DNA of 64,000 nucleotides from Actimicrobium sp035984655 (GTDB taxonomy: Bacteria > Pseudomonadota > Gammaproteobacteria > Burkholderiales > Burkholderiaceae_D): NCBI RefSeq assembly GCF_035984655.1, contig NZ_JAXCHT010000001.1:1-64000 (forward strand). The letters run 5' to 3'. Below the pieces are notes generated by a model that worked only from the letters and a program-made list of their open reading frames with translations, had not been told where the DNA came from and did no database searches. The position numbers and the translations under genes are program-made. This document shows, piece by piece, positions 17,153 through 26,900 of the stretch. Position 1 is the stretch's first letter; each line of letters starts with the position of its first letter.

Positions 17153-17704
17153 ATGCGCAAAATCAAACATGCACTGGTTCTCTCGGCGGCCATTCTGGTT
17201 GCCAATGTCGCCCTCGCGGCCGACATCATGGTCGGCGGCCAGGCCATGATGCCCACCAAAGATATCGTCGACAACGCCGTCAATTCGGCCGACCACACCA
17301 CGCTGGTGGCCGCAGTCAAGGCCGCCGGCCTGGTCGAGACGCTCAAGGGCAAAGGCCCGTTCACCGTCTTCGCACCCACCAACGCGGCCTTCAACAAGCT
17401 GCCGCCCGGCACCGTCGAGACCCTCGTCAAGCCGGAAAACAAGGCCACGCTGACCAAGATCCTGACCTATCACGTGGTGCCCGGCAAATATGACTTCAAG
17501 GCACTCGACCAGTTGATCAAAAAAGACGGCGGCAAGGCGCAACTGATCACGGCCAGCGGCGGCAAGCTGAGCTTCGCCATGAACGGCATGCACAACATCG
17601 TCGTCATGGACGACAGTGGCAATACGGCCAGCATCAGCACCTACGATGTGGTGCAATCGAATGGCGTCATCAATGTGATCGACACCGTGTTGATGCCGAA
17701 GTAA
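17153..17704 (+). CDS. Secreted fasciclin-domain protein
   Basis: A 183-residue protein with a signal peptide (HALVLSAAILVANVALAAD) and one fasciclin (FAS1) domain. Diagnostic segments are FTVFAPTNAAFNKLP and ILTYHVVPGKYD, ending near VQSNGVINVIDTVLMPK. It is likely periplasmic or surface-exposed, with an adhesion-like role. Two ATGs (17150, 17153) follow AAAGGAAAT; the second has better spacing. A strong terminator follows. Confidence 0.92.
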   Translation: MRKIKHALVLSAAILVANVALAADIMVGGQAMMPTKDIVDNAVNSADHTTLVAAVKAAGLVETLKGKGPFTVFAPTNAAFNKLPPGTVETLVKPENKATLTKILTYHVVPGKYDFKALDQLIKKDGGKAQLITASGGKLSFAMNGMHNIVVMDDSGNTASISTYDVVQSNGVINVIDTVLMPK

Positions 17705-17750
17705 TTGCTCCGACGCAGCACGATCCGTTCGGATCGCCTGCAGCAACCAG

Positions 17751-17783
17751 AAAGACGCCGGCATGCACCGGCGTCTTTTTTTC
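17751..17783 (+). terminator. Rho-independent terminator after the fasciclin gene
   Basis: An 11-bp perfect stem, AAAGACGCCGG (17751-17761) and CCGGCGTCTTT (17768-17778), with a 6-nt loop and a T-run. On the minus strand the same stem follows the diguanylate cyclase gene but has a weaker T-tract. Confidence 0.9.
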
Positions 17784-17785
17784 GT

Positions 17786-20278
17786 CTATCCCACCGGCAG
17801 CGCGGTCCGGCTGTCGGACAGATAGGCGCAGAAATAGCGGTTGCGCCCCTGCGCCTTGGCCTCGTACAGGGCGGCATCGGCGTGCGCCATCAGGTCGGCC
17901 GGATTCAGATAACTGCCATCGGTGTAGGCAATGCCGATGCTGGTTGTGATGTGTAACGGCGTGTCGCCAACCTCCACGGGCGCCGCGACGCTGTGCAGCA
18001 TCTTGCCGGCCACCGCCTCGGCTTCCTGTGCGGTGTGCAGGCCTTCGAGCACGACAATGAATTCATCGCCCGCCAACCGCGCCACGGTATCGGTGACACG
18101 CACACTCTTTTGCAGGCGGCGGCCAAATTCCTGCAGCACCGCATCGCCGCTCGCGTGGCCGCGGGTATCGTTGATTTGTTTGAAGTGATCGATATCGAGA
18201 AACATCACTGCCATCGACAGGCCGGAACGCTGGCAGCGGCGCACCGCCTCGAACAGCTTTTCATCCAGCTGATAGCGATTCGGCAAACCGGTCAGGGTGT
18301 CGTGACGGGCCAGCACGGCCATGCGTTGTTCAGCCGCCTTGAGTTCGGACACATCCGACGTGAGCGTATAGATGCCGCCGATCACGCCGTTGCTGTTGAC
18401 CGCAGGAACATAGATCGTGTGCATGTGACGTTCGACGCCCAGCACCGTCGAGGCAATGTCGAACGTGATCTGCTCGCCACGCAGCGCCCGTTCGATGTTC
18501 GGCCGGCGCTGTTCGTACAAGGCCTCGCCCAGAATCGCGCGGCAATGCTGGCCGAGGACAAGGTCTGGCTCCAGGCCCAGCCATGCCTTGAAATTGGCAT
18601 TGGCAAAGCGAAACACATGCTGCTGATCGATGTACGAAATCAGGACCGGCAAGTGGTCGGTAATCGCTTGCAGGCGCTGCTCGCTGTCACGGATGGTTTG
18701 TTCGGCGGCCTTGCGCTCGGTGATATCGCGCAGGAAGGCGTTGGCGACGTAGCCGCTGCCATTATGAAAACCGGCGATCGAGATTTCGATCGGAATCGCG
18801 TGTCCGTCGCGGTGCATCCCAACCACCTCGATGCGGGTATTCAGCGCCGGTCCCTGTCCGGTCTGCAGGAACTGTGCAAAGCCCGCCGCATGCGCGCCGC
18901 GCATCGCCGGCGGAATGATCAGTTCTGCCAGATTGCGCCCTGCCGCTTCGGTGGCGCTCCAGCCAAAGGTCTGCTCGGCCTCGCGGTTCCAGTCGGTGAC
19001 CTCGCCCTGGCCGCCGATGGCAATGAACGCATCATGCGAATGCTCCAGAATCTGCCGCAACCGGTCCTCGCTGGCGGCCAGCTCGGCGGTGCGCCGGGAC
19101 ACCCGCTGCTCCAGCGACGCGTTCAGCCCTTGCAGGGCGGCCTCGTTCTGTTCCAGGTCGCGCACCAGCACGATGAAGGAGATCGACAGCTCGGTGATCT
19201 CGCGATAGGCGCCGGCCGGCACTTCCAGACGCGTCGTTTCGCCCGTGCGAAAGCGCAGCACCTCACGCGCCAGTGTCACCAGCGGGCGCGAAATGCGACG
19301 GGCATTGACGATCCCGATCAGGGAAAACAGGAGCGCGATCAAGCCACCTGTCCACAACACCTTCTGCTGGATCAGGCGCACCGGCGCAAACGCTTCGACG
19401 GCGTCCTGGCGCACCAGTACGGTCCAGCCAAAGCCGGGAAAGGGTGGGTGGCCGCGCGATTTGCTGTAGCCGACCAGATAATCACGCTGGTCTGGCCAGT
19501 GCTCGACGGCCGAGCTCACGCCAGCCCGTTCGACCGCCGCCAAACCGGGCAGACGCAGCGTACTGCCCTGCACGGATGGCGGGCCAAGCAACACCTTGCC
19601 ACTACTGTCGAGAATCATGGCCTCGATGTGGCTGCGGCGCATCGACGGCGTAATCACCGATTGTTCGATTTTGCGCGCCCATTCCCACGACAGGTGCGCG
19701 CCCAGAACGCCCTCAAGCGCACCATTCGGGGCGACCAGCGGAAACGCGACATCGACGAAGCGCAGCGGCTCGCCAGATGGGGCGGGAGCGAGTTTGGTGG
19801 CCAGCATTTTCGCTTCGTGCAAGTCCATCACATTCGATGCGCCCCGCATCGCGTTGGAAAACCATGGACGCGCAGCGACGTTGGCGCCGGCCAGAATACC
19901 CTTGGTCGAGGCGATCACCGTGCCATTCACATTGGCCACGCCGATCCACGCATAGTCGCTGTAGGTATCTTGCGCCTGATCGATCATCGACTGCATCGTC
20001 GCCAGCGACATCGCGGGTTCGCCGACACGGTATCGGCTGGCCATTAGTTGCACCTCGCGGTAACGTTCGAACAGGCCCTGATCGAGTTTGTCGGTGGTCT
20101 GGAAGGCGATGTCGGCAAGCTTTTCGCGCAACTGGACATTGACGGAATCACTTGCCACGCGGCCGATGATCTCGGAAAGGATGCAGGTCAGCAGGATGGA
20201 CGACAGGCAAAACCAGAACGCCAGATTGACAGAGATGTTGTTGAGATGGCGGCGAACACGCATGGCACGCAAATGCAA
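17786..20278 (-). CDS. Membrane diguanylate cyclase with Cache, HAMP, two PAS and GGDEF domains
   Basis: An 830-residue sensor enzyme that makes cyclic di-GMP. An N-terminal membrane span (about 17-38) precedes a periplasmic Cache-type sensor region. A second span lies near 310-330, followed by a HAMP-like segment and a short coiled coil. Two PAS domains follow (for example LRQILEHSHDAFIAIGGQGEVTDWN and LQAITDHLPVLISYID). The C-terminal GGDEF domain has the active-site variant AGDEF at 736-740 and an inhibitory RxxD site (RVTD, 727-730). It should therefore be active and product-inhibited. The pilZ, CZB and DUF2798 genes lie upstream on the same strand. Confidence 0.93.
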   Translation of the reverse strand: MHLRAMRVRRHLNNISVNLAFWFCLSSILLTCILSEIIGRVASDSVNVQLREKLADIAFQTTDKLDQGLFERYREVQLMASRYRVGEPAMSLATMQSMIDQAQDTYSDYAWIGVANVNGTVIASTKGILAGANVAARPWFSNAMRGASNVMDLHEAKMLATKLAPAPSGEPLRFVDVAFPLVAPNGALEGVLGAHLSWEWARKIEQSVITPSMRRSHIEAMILDSSGKVLLGPPSVQGSTLRLPGLAAVERAGVSSAVEHWPDQRDYLVGYSKSRGHPPFPGFGWTVLVRQDAVEAFAPVRLIQQKVLWTGGLIALLFSLIGIVNARRISRPLVTLAREVLRFRTGETTRLEVPAGAYREITELSISFIVLVRDLEQNEAALQGLNASLEQRVSRRTAELAASEDRLRQILEHSHDAFIAIGGQGEVTDWNREAEQTFGWSATEAAGRNLAELIIPPAMRGAHAAGFAQFLQTGQGPALNTRIEVVGMHRDGHAIPIEISIAGFHNGSGYVANAFLRDITERKAAEQTIRDSEQRLQAITDHLPVLISYIDQQHVFRFANANFKAWLGLEPDLVLGQHCRAILGEALYEQRRPNIERALRGEQITFDIASTVLGVERHMHTIYVPAVNSNGVIGGIYTLTSDVSELKAAEQRMAVLARHDTLTGLPNRYQLDEKLFEAVRRCQRSGLSMAVMFLDIDHFKQINDTRGHASGDAVLQEFGRRLQKSVRVTDTVARLAGDEFIVVLEGLHTAQEAEAVAGKMLHSVAAPVEVGDTPLHITTSIGIAYTDGSYLNPADLMAHADAALYEAKAQGRNRYFCAYLSDSRTALPVG

Positions 20279-20345
20279 ATTGAAGTGCGCAGAGTCTAAC
20301 CCCGAATGCCGGCGAATGGTTGCTGCCAGCAGGCCGCCAAAAGCC

Positions 20346-20621
20346 TTAGCGTTGGTCGACCAATGCGGCGGTGAGGCGGCGCACCAGCGGCAGCGCGATC
20401 ATCAGTGTTGGGAAGGCAACCAGCCAGGAAATACCCCACGCCGTCAGCCATTTTCCGGTGAATCCCGCGCCCGGGCCAATCGCCTGCAGGGTACTCACCA
20501 GCGACACGATGCAGGTCATGAAGACCGACAGAATCGCCGGCGTGACAATCGCCGCAAATCGCGCCGGCAGCCTGCGGCGCGGCGGCAGTCCGGCGGGCGT
20601 CGTCAAACGCGCATCGGCCAT
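20346..20621 (-). CDS. DUF2798 membrane protein
   Basis: A 91-residue protein with two hydrophobic spans (about 22-46 and 58-80) typical of DUF2798. Function unknown. Its start overlaps the stop of the CZB gene by one base (TAATG), so the two are translationally coupled. Confidence 0.8.
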   Translation of the reverse strand: MADARLTTPAGLPPRRRLPARFAAIVTPAILSVFMTCIVSLVSTLQAIGPGAGFTGKWLTAWGISWLVAFPTLMIALPLVRRLTAALVDQR

Positions 20622-20974
20622 TACATTTTCGCTTCTTTTTTCAGCAGCAGGACGGCGGCCTCAAGCACCCCGAACGATTTCGCGAATGCTCCGCTTCCGG
20701 CCAGCATCGCCTGCGCATCGACGTATTCCGCGCCATTGATTTCGCGCACCACTTTGGCCGCCTGCACATGGAAGGCGGCATGTGCTTCAAGGCACGGCTT
20801 GTAGGACTTGAGAAACATGCACGTCCTGGTGGCTTCCCCGTGCAGCCAGTTGCCCAGGACGCAGCGATCTGTCTTGGCAATGGTTGCCGCATCGAGCTGG
20901 ACTTTGGCAGCGATGGCGGCCGCAAATTTGTTCCGGAATTCCTTGTCCTTGGCAATTGCGTCGATCAGGTCCAT
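20621..20974 (-). CDS. Stand-alone CZB (chemoreceptor zinc-binding) domain protein
   Basis: A 117-residue protein consisting of a CZB-like domain. The Cys motif RCVLGNWLHGE and the paired histidines in EAHAAFH match the family. The first His of the classical zinc site appears to be replaced (VQLDAATIA region), as in a known subgroup. In E. coli DgcZ a CZB domain is fused to GGDEF and inhibits it when zinc is bound. Here it is a separate protein in the same gene group as a diguanylate cyclase, so an in-trans role is plausible but unproven. Confidence 0.82.
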   Translation of the reverse strand: MDLIDAIAKDKEFRNKFAAAIAAKVQLDAATIAKTDRCVLGNWLHGEATRTCMFLKSYKPCLEAHAAFHVQAAKVVREINGAEYVDAQAMLAGSGAFAKSFGVLEAAVLLLKKEAKM

Positions 20975-21019
20975 TGCATGCTCCGTTGGTGGGGTGATGA
21001 TTCGGCCGACTGAATGACG

Positions 21020-21370
21020 TCAGGAATTCAGGTAACGCAAGATTGCCTGGGCGATCTCGGGAGTCAGGCTGACGAATCGCAGGCCGACCTTGAAACCGTC
21101 TTCACCGCTGCTGAAGACGGCATGGATGACGCGGGCGGGGATTTCGAACAGATTGCTGCCGCCGGTCTTGACCGGGATGACAAGCCGAACCAGACACGGC
21201 GTTTCCGGCTGGAGATTGCTGCTTGCAATGACGCCCACGCCGGCGATGCTCAGGTCGAAGGTACGCACTTCGCGCACCGCCTCACCGAACAGGATCAGAT
21301 GGCCCTTGCTGCGAAACAGCTTGCGCTCATGTTCGCGCCGGTTTGCATCGGGGGCAGCAGGCTCGGTCAC
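21020..21370 (-). CDS. PilZ-domain cyclic di-GMP-binding protein
   Basis: A 116-residue protein made of one PilZ domain. It shows an Arg-rich N-terminal switch (RREHERKLFR) and the DLSIAGVGV segment, matching the RxxxR and D/NxSxxG ligand motifs. It lies 45 bp upstream of the CZB gene on the same strand, in front of a diguanylate cyclase two genes further on. This suggests an effector paired with a local cyclic di-GMP source. Confidence 0.87.
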   Translation of the reverse strand: MTEPAAPDANRREHERKLFRSKGHLILFGEAVREVRTFDLSIAGVGVIASSNLQPETPCLVRLVIPVKTGGSNLFEIPARVIHAVFSSGEDGFKVGLRFVSLTPEIAQAILRYLNS

Positions 21371-21491
21371 TGAAGAATCACTTTCGTACGGGGCAGGGCA
21401 ATGAGTTCGCGCAAACGGCGGGCGCGTCGGGAAGGCGACAAATTACGACGAAGATTACCACCGTTAACCGTCGACCGGAATTGCAAATCGC

Positions 21492-21505
21492 CAACGGATC
21501 CGTTG
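21492..21505. other. 14-bp perfect palindrome upstream of the integrase gene
   Basis: CAACGGATCCGTTG lies in the 258-bp non-coding stretch between pilZ and intI. The AAC/GTT arms resemble the inverted core half-sites bound by integron integrases, but the flanking bases do not fit the consensus fully. Further similarity of the outer arms (TTGC...GGCAA) is imperfect. It could be part of an attI-like site or an operator. Confidence 0.35.
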
Positions 21506-21598
21506 TGGCAAATCAAGCATTACGCACAATGCCAGCACGCGCGAAATGCGTGTCCACTTGATACATCGCAACCTGCATCACCGTTTCAACTGACAAGA

Positions 21599-21618
21599 TA
21601 CTGTACATATAAACAGTG
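21599..21618. promoter_or_regulatory. LexA (SOS) box in front of the integron integrase
   Basis: TACTGTACATATAAACAGTG matches the E. coli LexA consensus at 17 of 20 positions and contains the core CTGT-N8-ACAG exactly. It ends 10 bp before the chosen GTG start. SOS control of integron integrases by LexA is established in other bacteria. Confidence 0.85.
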
Positions 21619-21628
21619 CCAGCTGACC

Positions 21629-22630
21629 GTGACAGACTTCTCCCGCCCCAACCGCATCATTCCGCCACCATTGCTTGAACAGATCAAACAATGCATGCGC
21701 AATGGCGCCTGCAGCCCGCGAACCGAGCGGGAGTGTATCTACTGGACAAAACTGTTCATGCGCTTTCATCATCCGCGCCACCCGAAGGAGTTGGGCGGAC
21801 CCGAGATCGGCGCGTTCCTTGCGCATCTTGCGGACAAGCGCCAGATGACCGGTGCGGCCAGGAACCAGGTAGTGCGGGCCCTGCGGTTCCTGTACACGCA
21901 AGTATTGCAGCTTGACCCGGGCCTGATCGCTGTCACTCCGCCTCCGCCCCGGCTTTCACAACCGCCTACGGTGTTGACGCCATCGGAAATCGATCGCGTA
22001 TTCGCCAACATGCAGGGGCTCAATGCCCTGTTTGCCAGGCTGCTGTACGGCGCCGGCATGCGCCTGATTGAGTGCGCGCAACTGCGTATCCGGGATATTG
22101 ATTTCGAAAGCAGCGCGATCGTCGTACGTCATGGCAAGGGTGAGCGGGATCGCGTGACATTGCTGCCGGCGGCGCTGACACAGCCATTGCGCCAGCAAAT
22201 CACCTCTGCCCGGCACGCTTATGAGGAAGATCGTAACCATCAACGCAACGGCGTCATGCTGCCGCATGCCGTGGCAGCCAGGGACCCCCAGGCGGGAACA
22301 CAATGGGAATGGTTCTGGCTATTTCCGGCAGAGCGCGAATCAATCGATCCCCGCAGCGGCATACTGCGACGCCATCACCTGTACGAGCAAGGCGTGCACC
22401 GGGCAATCAAGCGCGCCTTTCTCGCCGCCGGGCTGACCAAGTCCGCCTCCAAGCACGTCTTGCGGCATACCTTTGCCGCGCATCTTCTTGAGGCCGGCGT
22501 CGACCTGCGCACGGTGCAAACACTACTCGGCCATGCCGACGTGGCGACGACCATGATCTACCTGCGGGCGCCGGACGAAACCCGCGGCGCTATTGTGTCG
22601 CCACTGGACCGGCGTGACGGCAATGGCTGA
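21629..22630 (+). CDS. intI: Integron-type site-specific tyrosine recombinase (IntI)
   Basis: A 333-residue tyrosine recombinase. All catalytic residues are present: Arg145 (GMRLIE), Lys170 (HGKGERDR), His276, Arg279 (HVLRHTFAAH), His302 (GHADV) and Tyr311 (TMIYLRAP). Between the Lys and the His-x-x-Arg box it has the extra segment that marks integron integrases: LPHAVAARDP, QWEWFWLFPA, then SIDPRSGI-RRHHLYE. The GTG at 21629 gives an IntI-sized protein; the frame is open further upstream but that part has no IntI similarity. No attC-like cassettes are visible on either side, so this may be an orphan integrase. Confidence 0.92.
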   Translation: MTDFSRPNRIIPPPLLEQIKQCMRNGACSPRTERECIYWTKLFMRFHHPRHPKELGGPEIGAFLAHLADKRQMTGAARNQVVRALRFLYTQVLQLDPGLIAVTPPPPRLSQPPTVLTPSEIDRVFANMQGLNALFARLLYGAGMRLIECAQLRIRDIDFESSAIVVRHGKGERDRVTLLPAALTQPLRQQITSARHAYEEDRNHQRNGVMLPHAVAARDPQAGTQWEWFWLFPAERESIDPRSGILRRHHLYEQGVHRAIKRAFLAAGLTKSASKHVLRHTFAAHLLEAGVDLRTVQTLLGHADVATTMIYLRAPDETRGAIVSPLDRRDGNG

Positions 22631-22712
22631 CAACCTCCTGCGCGGCGGGATCGGACACCGTTGCCGGCGGGTGCGCCGCACAATTGCTGCGCGATACCGC
22701 GGGGCGTCGCCT

Positions 22713-22718
22713 TATAAT
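22713..22718 (+). promoter_or_regulatory. Probable -10 element for queC
   Basis: TATAAT, 61 bp before the queC start, in the gap after the integrase gene. No well-spaced -35 element could be assigned. Confidence 0.4.
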
Positions 22719-22779
22719 CCCTTGCCAGAGATGCCAATTCCGGCACTGATCAGGTGCCACGCAACAAGGACCCCCTTCC

Positions 22780-23496
22780 ATGACCATTTCTACCGGCGCA
22801 CTCGTCCTCTTCAGCGGCGGCCAGGACTCCACCACATGCGTCGCATGGGCGCTGGAGCATTACGCACGGGTCGAAACCATTGGCTTCGACTACCGGCAAC
22901 GCCACGCCATCGAAATGACCGTGCGACCCGGCGTGCTGCGCAAGGTGCGAGCGCTGTCGCCCGACTGGGACCGCAAGCTCGGCGAGGACCACGTGATTGA
23001 CCTCTCGCTAATCGCCAACATTTCCGACACCGCGCTGACGCAGAACGTCGAGATCAAGATGCTCGAAAATGGCTTGCCGAACACCTTCGTGCCAGGTCGC
23101 AATCTGCTGTTCATGACAGTCGCGGCAACGCTGGCCTACCGGCGCGGACTGGATGTCCTGGTCGGCGGCATGTGCGAAACGGATTTTTCCGGCTATCCGG
23201 ATTGTCGCGACGATACGATGAAGGCGTTGCAGGTCATGCTCAACCTGGGCATGGCAACGCGCCTGAAGGTCGAGACGCCGCTGATGTGGCTCGACAAGGC
23301 CGACACCTGGGCACTGGCCGAGTCGTTCGGCGGCGCCGAGCTGGTGGATTTGATTCGTGCCGACACCCACACCTGCTATCTCGGCGAGCGCGGCCTCCTG
23401 CACGACTGGGGCTTCGGTTGCGACACCTGTCCGGCCTGCCTGCTGCGCGCAAACGGCTATGCGCAATACGTCCAGCGGGGCCATGCCGATGTCTAG
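22780..23496 (+). CDS. queC: 7-cyano-7-deazaguanine synthase QueC
   Basis: A 238-residue enzyme that converts 7-carboxy-7-deazaguanine to preQ0 with ATP and ammonia, in queuosine synthesis. The ATP PP-loop SGGQDST is at 12-18. Zinc ligands are Cys199, Cys214, Cys217 and Cys220 (CDTCPACLLR). The other que genes are not next to it. It overlaps the downstream NIPSNAP gene by 8 bp. Confidence 0.95.
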   Translation: MTISTGALVLFSGGQDSTTCVAWALEHYARVETIGFDYRQRHAIEMTVRPGVLRKVRALSPDWDRKLGEDHVIDLSLIANISDTALTQNVEIKMLENGLPNTFVPGRNLLFMTVAATLAYRRGLDVLVGGMCETDFSGYPDCRDDTMKALQVMLNLGMATRLKVETPLMWLDKADTWALAESFGGAELVDLIRADTHTCYLGERGLLHDWGFGCDTCPACLLRANGYAQYVQRGHADV

Positions 23497-23824
23497 GTTT
23501 GTCGAGATCCGTGCCTACAATCTCGAATGCGGCACGCGCGATGAATTCCATCAACTGATGCTCACGCAGTCGTTACCGTTGCTGAGAAAATGGCAGGTCG
23601 ATGTCGTCGCCTGCGGACCGTCACCACATGATAGCGACAGCTATTATCTGCTGCGCGCGTATGACAGCCTGGCGCACCGCACCCGCAGCCAGGATGCCTT
23701 TTATGCCAGCGATGAATGGAAATTCGGACCGCGCGAAGCCGTGCTTGCGCCGATTGACAACTACACGTCGGTGGTCATCGAGATGGATGCAGCAACGATC
23801 GCTGCGCTGCGTACCATCCCCTGA
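23489..23824 (+). CDS. NIPSNAP family protein
   Basis: A 111-residue protein with NIPSNAP-type sequence: VEIRAYNLECGTRDEFHQLM, the SYYLLRAYDSLAHR core and a C-terminal YTSVVIEM strand. The fold is a ferredoxin-like dimer; the function is poorly known. ATGs at 23483 and 23489 both overlap the end of queC, implying translational coupling. Confidence 0.8.
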   Translation: MSRFVEIRAYNLECGTRDEFHQLMLTQSLPLLRKWQVDVVACGPSPHDSDSYYLLRAYDSLAHRTRSQDAFYASDEWKFGPREAVLAPIDNYTSVVIEMDAATIAALRTIP

Positions 23825-23853
23825 CAAAACGGACGGGCGCGCAGCGCCGTGAA

Positions 23854-23879
23854 CAGGCCGGATGCATCATCCCGGCCTG
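23854..23879. terminator. Stem-loop between convergent genes
   Basis: CAGGCCGG (23854-23861) pairs with CCGGCCTG (23872-23879) across a short loop. It lies between the NIPSNAP gene and the end of the oxidoreductase gene and could end transcription from either side, but no clear T-tract follows. Confidence 0.4.
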
Positions 23880-23955
23880 GGGTCTGTCCACATTGCGCGG
23901 ACAACTATCTCTCAGCCGGGCCGAGCGACAGTCGTCCGCGTTTGTCGATCACGCC

Positions 23956-26900
23956 CTATGCCGCATGCTTGCCGCGCGCCAGCTCCGTAATTACCGGTGC
24001 ATGAAGGCCTGCCAGCAGTGCCTGCTCTTTTGCCTTGGCTGCTGCAAAATGGCGCTCCTTGACGTGCCCGTAGCCGCGGATATCTTCCGGGATGCTGGCA
24101 ATCGCAGTCACCGCAGCCAGATTGTCCGGCGTTAGCGTTGGCAACAGCGTCGCAATCGTTTGACGATACGTGACGATCAGATTGCGCTCCATCTTGCGTT
24201 CGTCGGTATAACCGAAGACATCCAGCGGCGTGCCGCGCAAACCCTTGAATTTCGCCAGCACCGCAAACGCTTTCATCATCCAGCCGCCAAACTCCTGCTT
24301 GATCAGATGACCTTTCGCGTCCTTCTTTGCCAGCAGCGGCGGCGCGAGGTGGAATTTGATCTTGTAATCGCCTTCGAACATGCCGGCGATCTTGTCACTG
24401 AACGCACGATTGGTGTACAGGCGCGCGACTTCGTACTCGTCCTTGTAGGCCATCACCTTGAACAGATACTTCGCCACCGCCTCGGTGAGCCGCAACGGCT
24501 TGGCAGCATCTGCCACGGCCGTTTCGGCACGCCGTACCTGCTCGACGAATTCACGATACTGCAACGCATAGCCGGCATTTTGGTAGTCGGTCAGGAAAGC
24601 CACCCGGCGGGCGATGACGTCCTCCAGATTTGGCGCACGCTTGAACTCGATGATTTGGGCCGGACTGTCGCCAACCCTGGCGATCTTTTCGACTGCGGCC
24701 AGATCGTGCGCCGCCGTGCGGCCCCACACGAATGACTGCTTGTTGAAATCGATCGACACGCCATTGAGTTCGATGGCTTTCATCAGCGCCGCCTCCGTCA
24801 GTGGCACCCAGCCCTTTTGCCACGCGTAGCCCAGCATGAACATGTTGGTGGCGATGTTGTCGCCCATGAGCGCAGTGGCGATCTTGCCGGCATCGATGAA
24901 ATCGACCCGCTCGGCGCCGCAGGCCGTGCGCAGCTCGGCTTCTGCCGCTGCGCCCGGATACTGCCAGTCGGGGTTCTTGACGAAGGCCGCCGTCGGCGTG
25001 CTGGTCGAATTGATCGCCGCGAAGGTACGCCCCTCGCCCATGCGTGACAACGCATCGCGACTGGCGGCCACGATCACGTCGCAACCGATCACCAGATCCG
25101 AGGCGCCGGTGCCGACGCGGGTCGAATGAATGTCGTCGGGCGAATCGGCCAGCCGCACATGCGACATCACCGGACCGCCTTTTTGCGCCAGGCCGCTCAT
25201 GTCGAGCACCGAACAGCCTTTGCCCTCGACGTGCGCCGCCATCGCAAGGATCTGGCCGACGGTGACCACGCCGGTGCCGCCGATACCGGCCACCAGAATG
25301 CCGTACGGCGTGGCGGTGGTCGGCAGCAGCGGATGCGGCAGCACCATCGCCGGCACTTTCGGATCGGCCGCAGCGACTTTCTTTGGCTTCTTCAGCTTGC
25401 CGCCTTCGACGGTCACGAAACTCGGGCAGAACCCGGTCACGCAGGAAAAATCCTTGTTGCAGGACGATTGATTGATCTGGCGCTTGCGGCCGAATTCGGT
25501 TTCCAGCGGCTCGACCGACAAGCAGTTCGATTGCACGCTGCAATCCCCGCAACCTTCGCATACGGCCTCGTTGATGACGGCGCGTTTGGCCGGGTCCGGA
25601 TACTCGTTGCGCTTCCGCCGACGCCGTTTTTCGGAGGCGCAGGTCTGGTCGTAAATCATCGCCGAGATGCCCTTGCACTCGCGCAGTTCGCGCTGCACGG
25701 CATCGAGCTCGCTGCGATGCCGCACCGTAACGCCTTCGGCCCACGGATAGCCGGCCGGATATTTGTCGGGTTCGTCGGTGACGACAATGATTGGCGTGAC
25801 GCCTTCGGCCGCAATCTGGCGTGAAATCATGGCAGGGTCGATCGGACCGTCCACGGTCTGGCCGCCGGTCATGGCGACCGCATCGTTGTACAGAATCTTG
25901 TAGGTCATGTTGACCTTGGCGGCGACCGACGCGCGAATCGCCAGCAGGCCGGAATGGTAGTACGTGCCGTCGCCCAGATTGGTGAACACATGCTGTTCGC
26001 TGGTGAACGGCGCATGACCGATCCAGGTGGTGCCTTCGGCGCCCATGTGCGTGAAGGTCGAGGTCTCGCGATCCATCCACAGCACCATGTAGTGACAACC
26101 GATGCCGGCCAGCGCGCGGCTGCCTTCGGGCACCTTGGTCGAGGTGTTATGCGGACAGCCGGAACAGAAATGCGGAATGCGGTCCTTGGCCGGGTCGGCT
26201 TTGGTGGCAACCTTCAGGATCGATTCCTTCGCCTCCAGATAGGCGATGCGTTCCTTGACGCGCTGCTCGACCGGATGGCCGGCGAAGTATTTCGAGATAC
26301 GGGTCGCAATTGCGCGGGCAATCTGCGCGGGGTTGAGCTCGTAGGTCGCCGGCAGCAGCCAGTCGCCATGACCTTTGCCGGGCGTCATGCTCCACTCGCC
26401 GGTGTCGTCAAACTTGCCGACCACGCGTGGCCGCACGTCATCACGCCAGTTGTACAGCTCTTCCTTCAACTGATATTCGATGACCTGACGCTTTTCCTCG
26501 ACCACCAGAATTTCTTCCAGTCCCTGCGCGAATTCGCGCACGCCCTGCGCTTCGAGCGGCCAGGTCATGCCGACCTTGAACAGCCGGATGCCGATATCGC
26601 GTGCGACGGTTTCATCAATGCCCAGATCGGCCAGCGCCTGGCGGGTGTCGAGATACGACTTGCCGGCGGTGACGATGCCGATGCGCGCATGCGGGCTGTC
26701 CCAGATGATCTTGTTGAGCTTGTTGGCGCGCGCGTAGGCCAACGCGGCATACCACTTGAAGTTGTTCATCCGTGCTTCCTGATCCAGCACGGCATCCGGC
26801 CAGCGGATATTCAGGCCATCGGCGGGCAGGTCCAGATCGGTCGGGATGACGATCTGCACGCGCTCCGGATCCAGGTCGACCGAGGCGCCGGACTCGACAA

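Noticed and set aside
17993..20047. 684-codon plus-strand open frame opposite the diguanylate cyclase
   Set aside because: It has Arg/Gln-rich, motif-free sequence, while the minus strand encodes PAS and GGDEF domains.
20974..21020. attC site between pilZ and the CZB gene
   Set aside because: The gap is 45 bp, shorter than known attC sites, and the GTT/AAC core consensus is not met.
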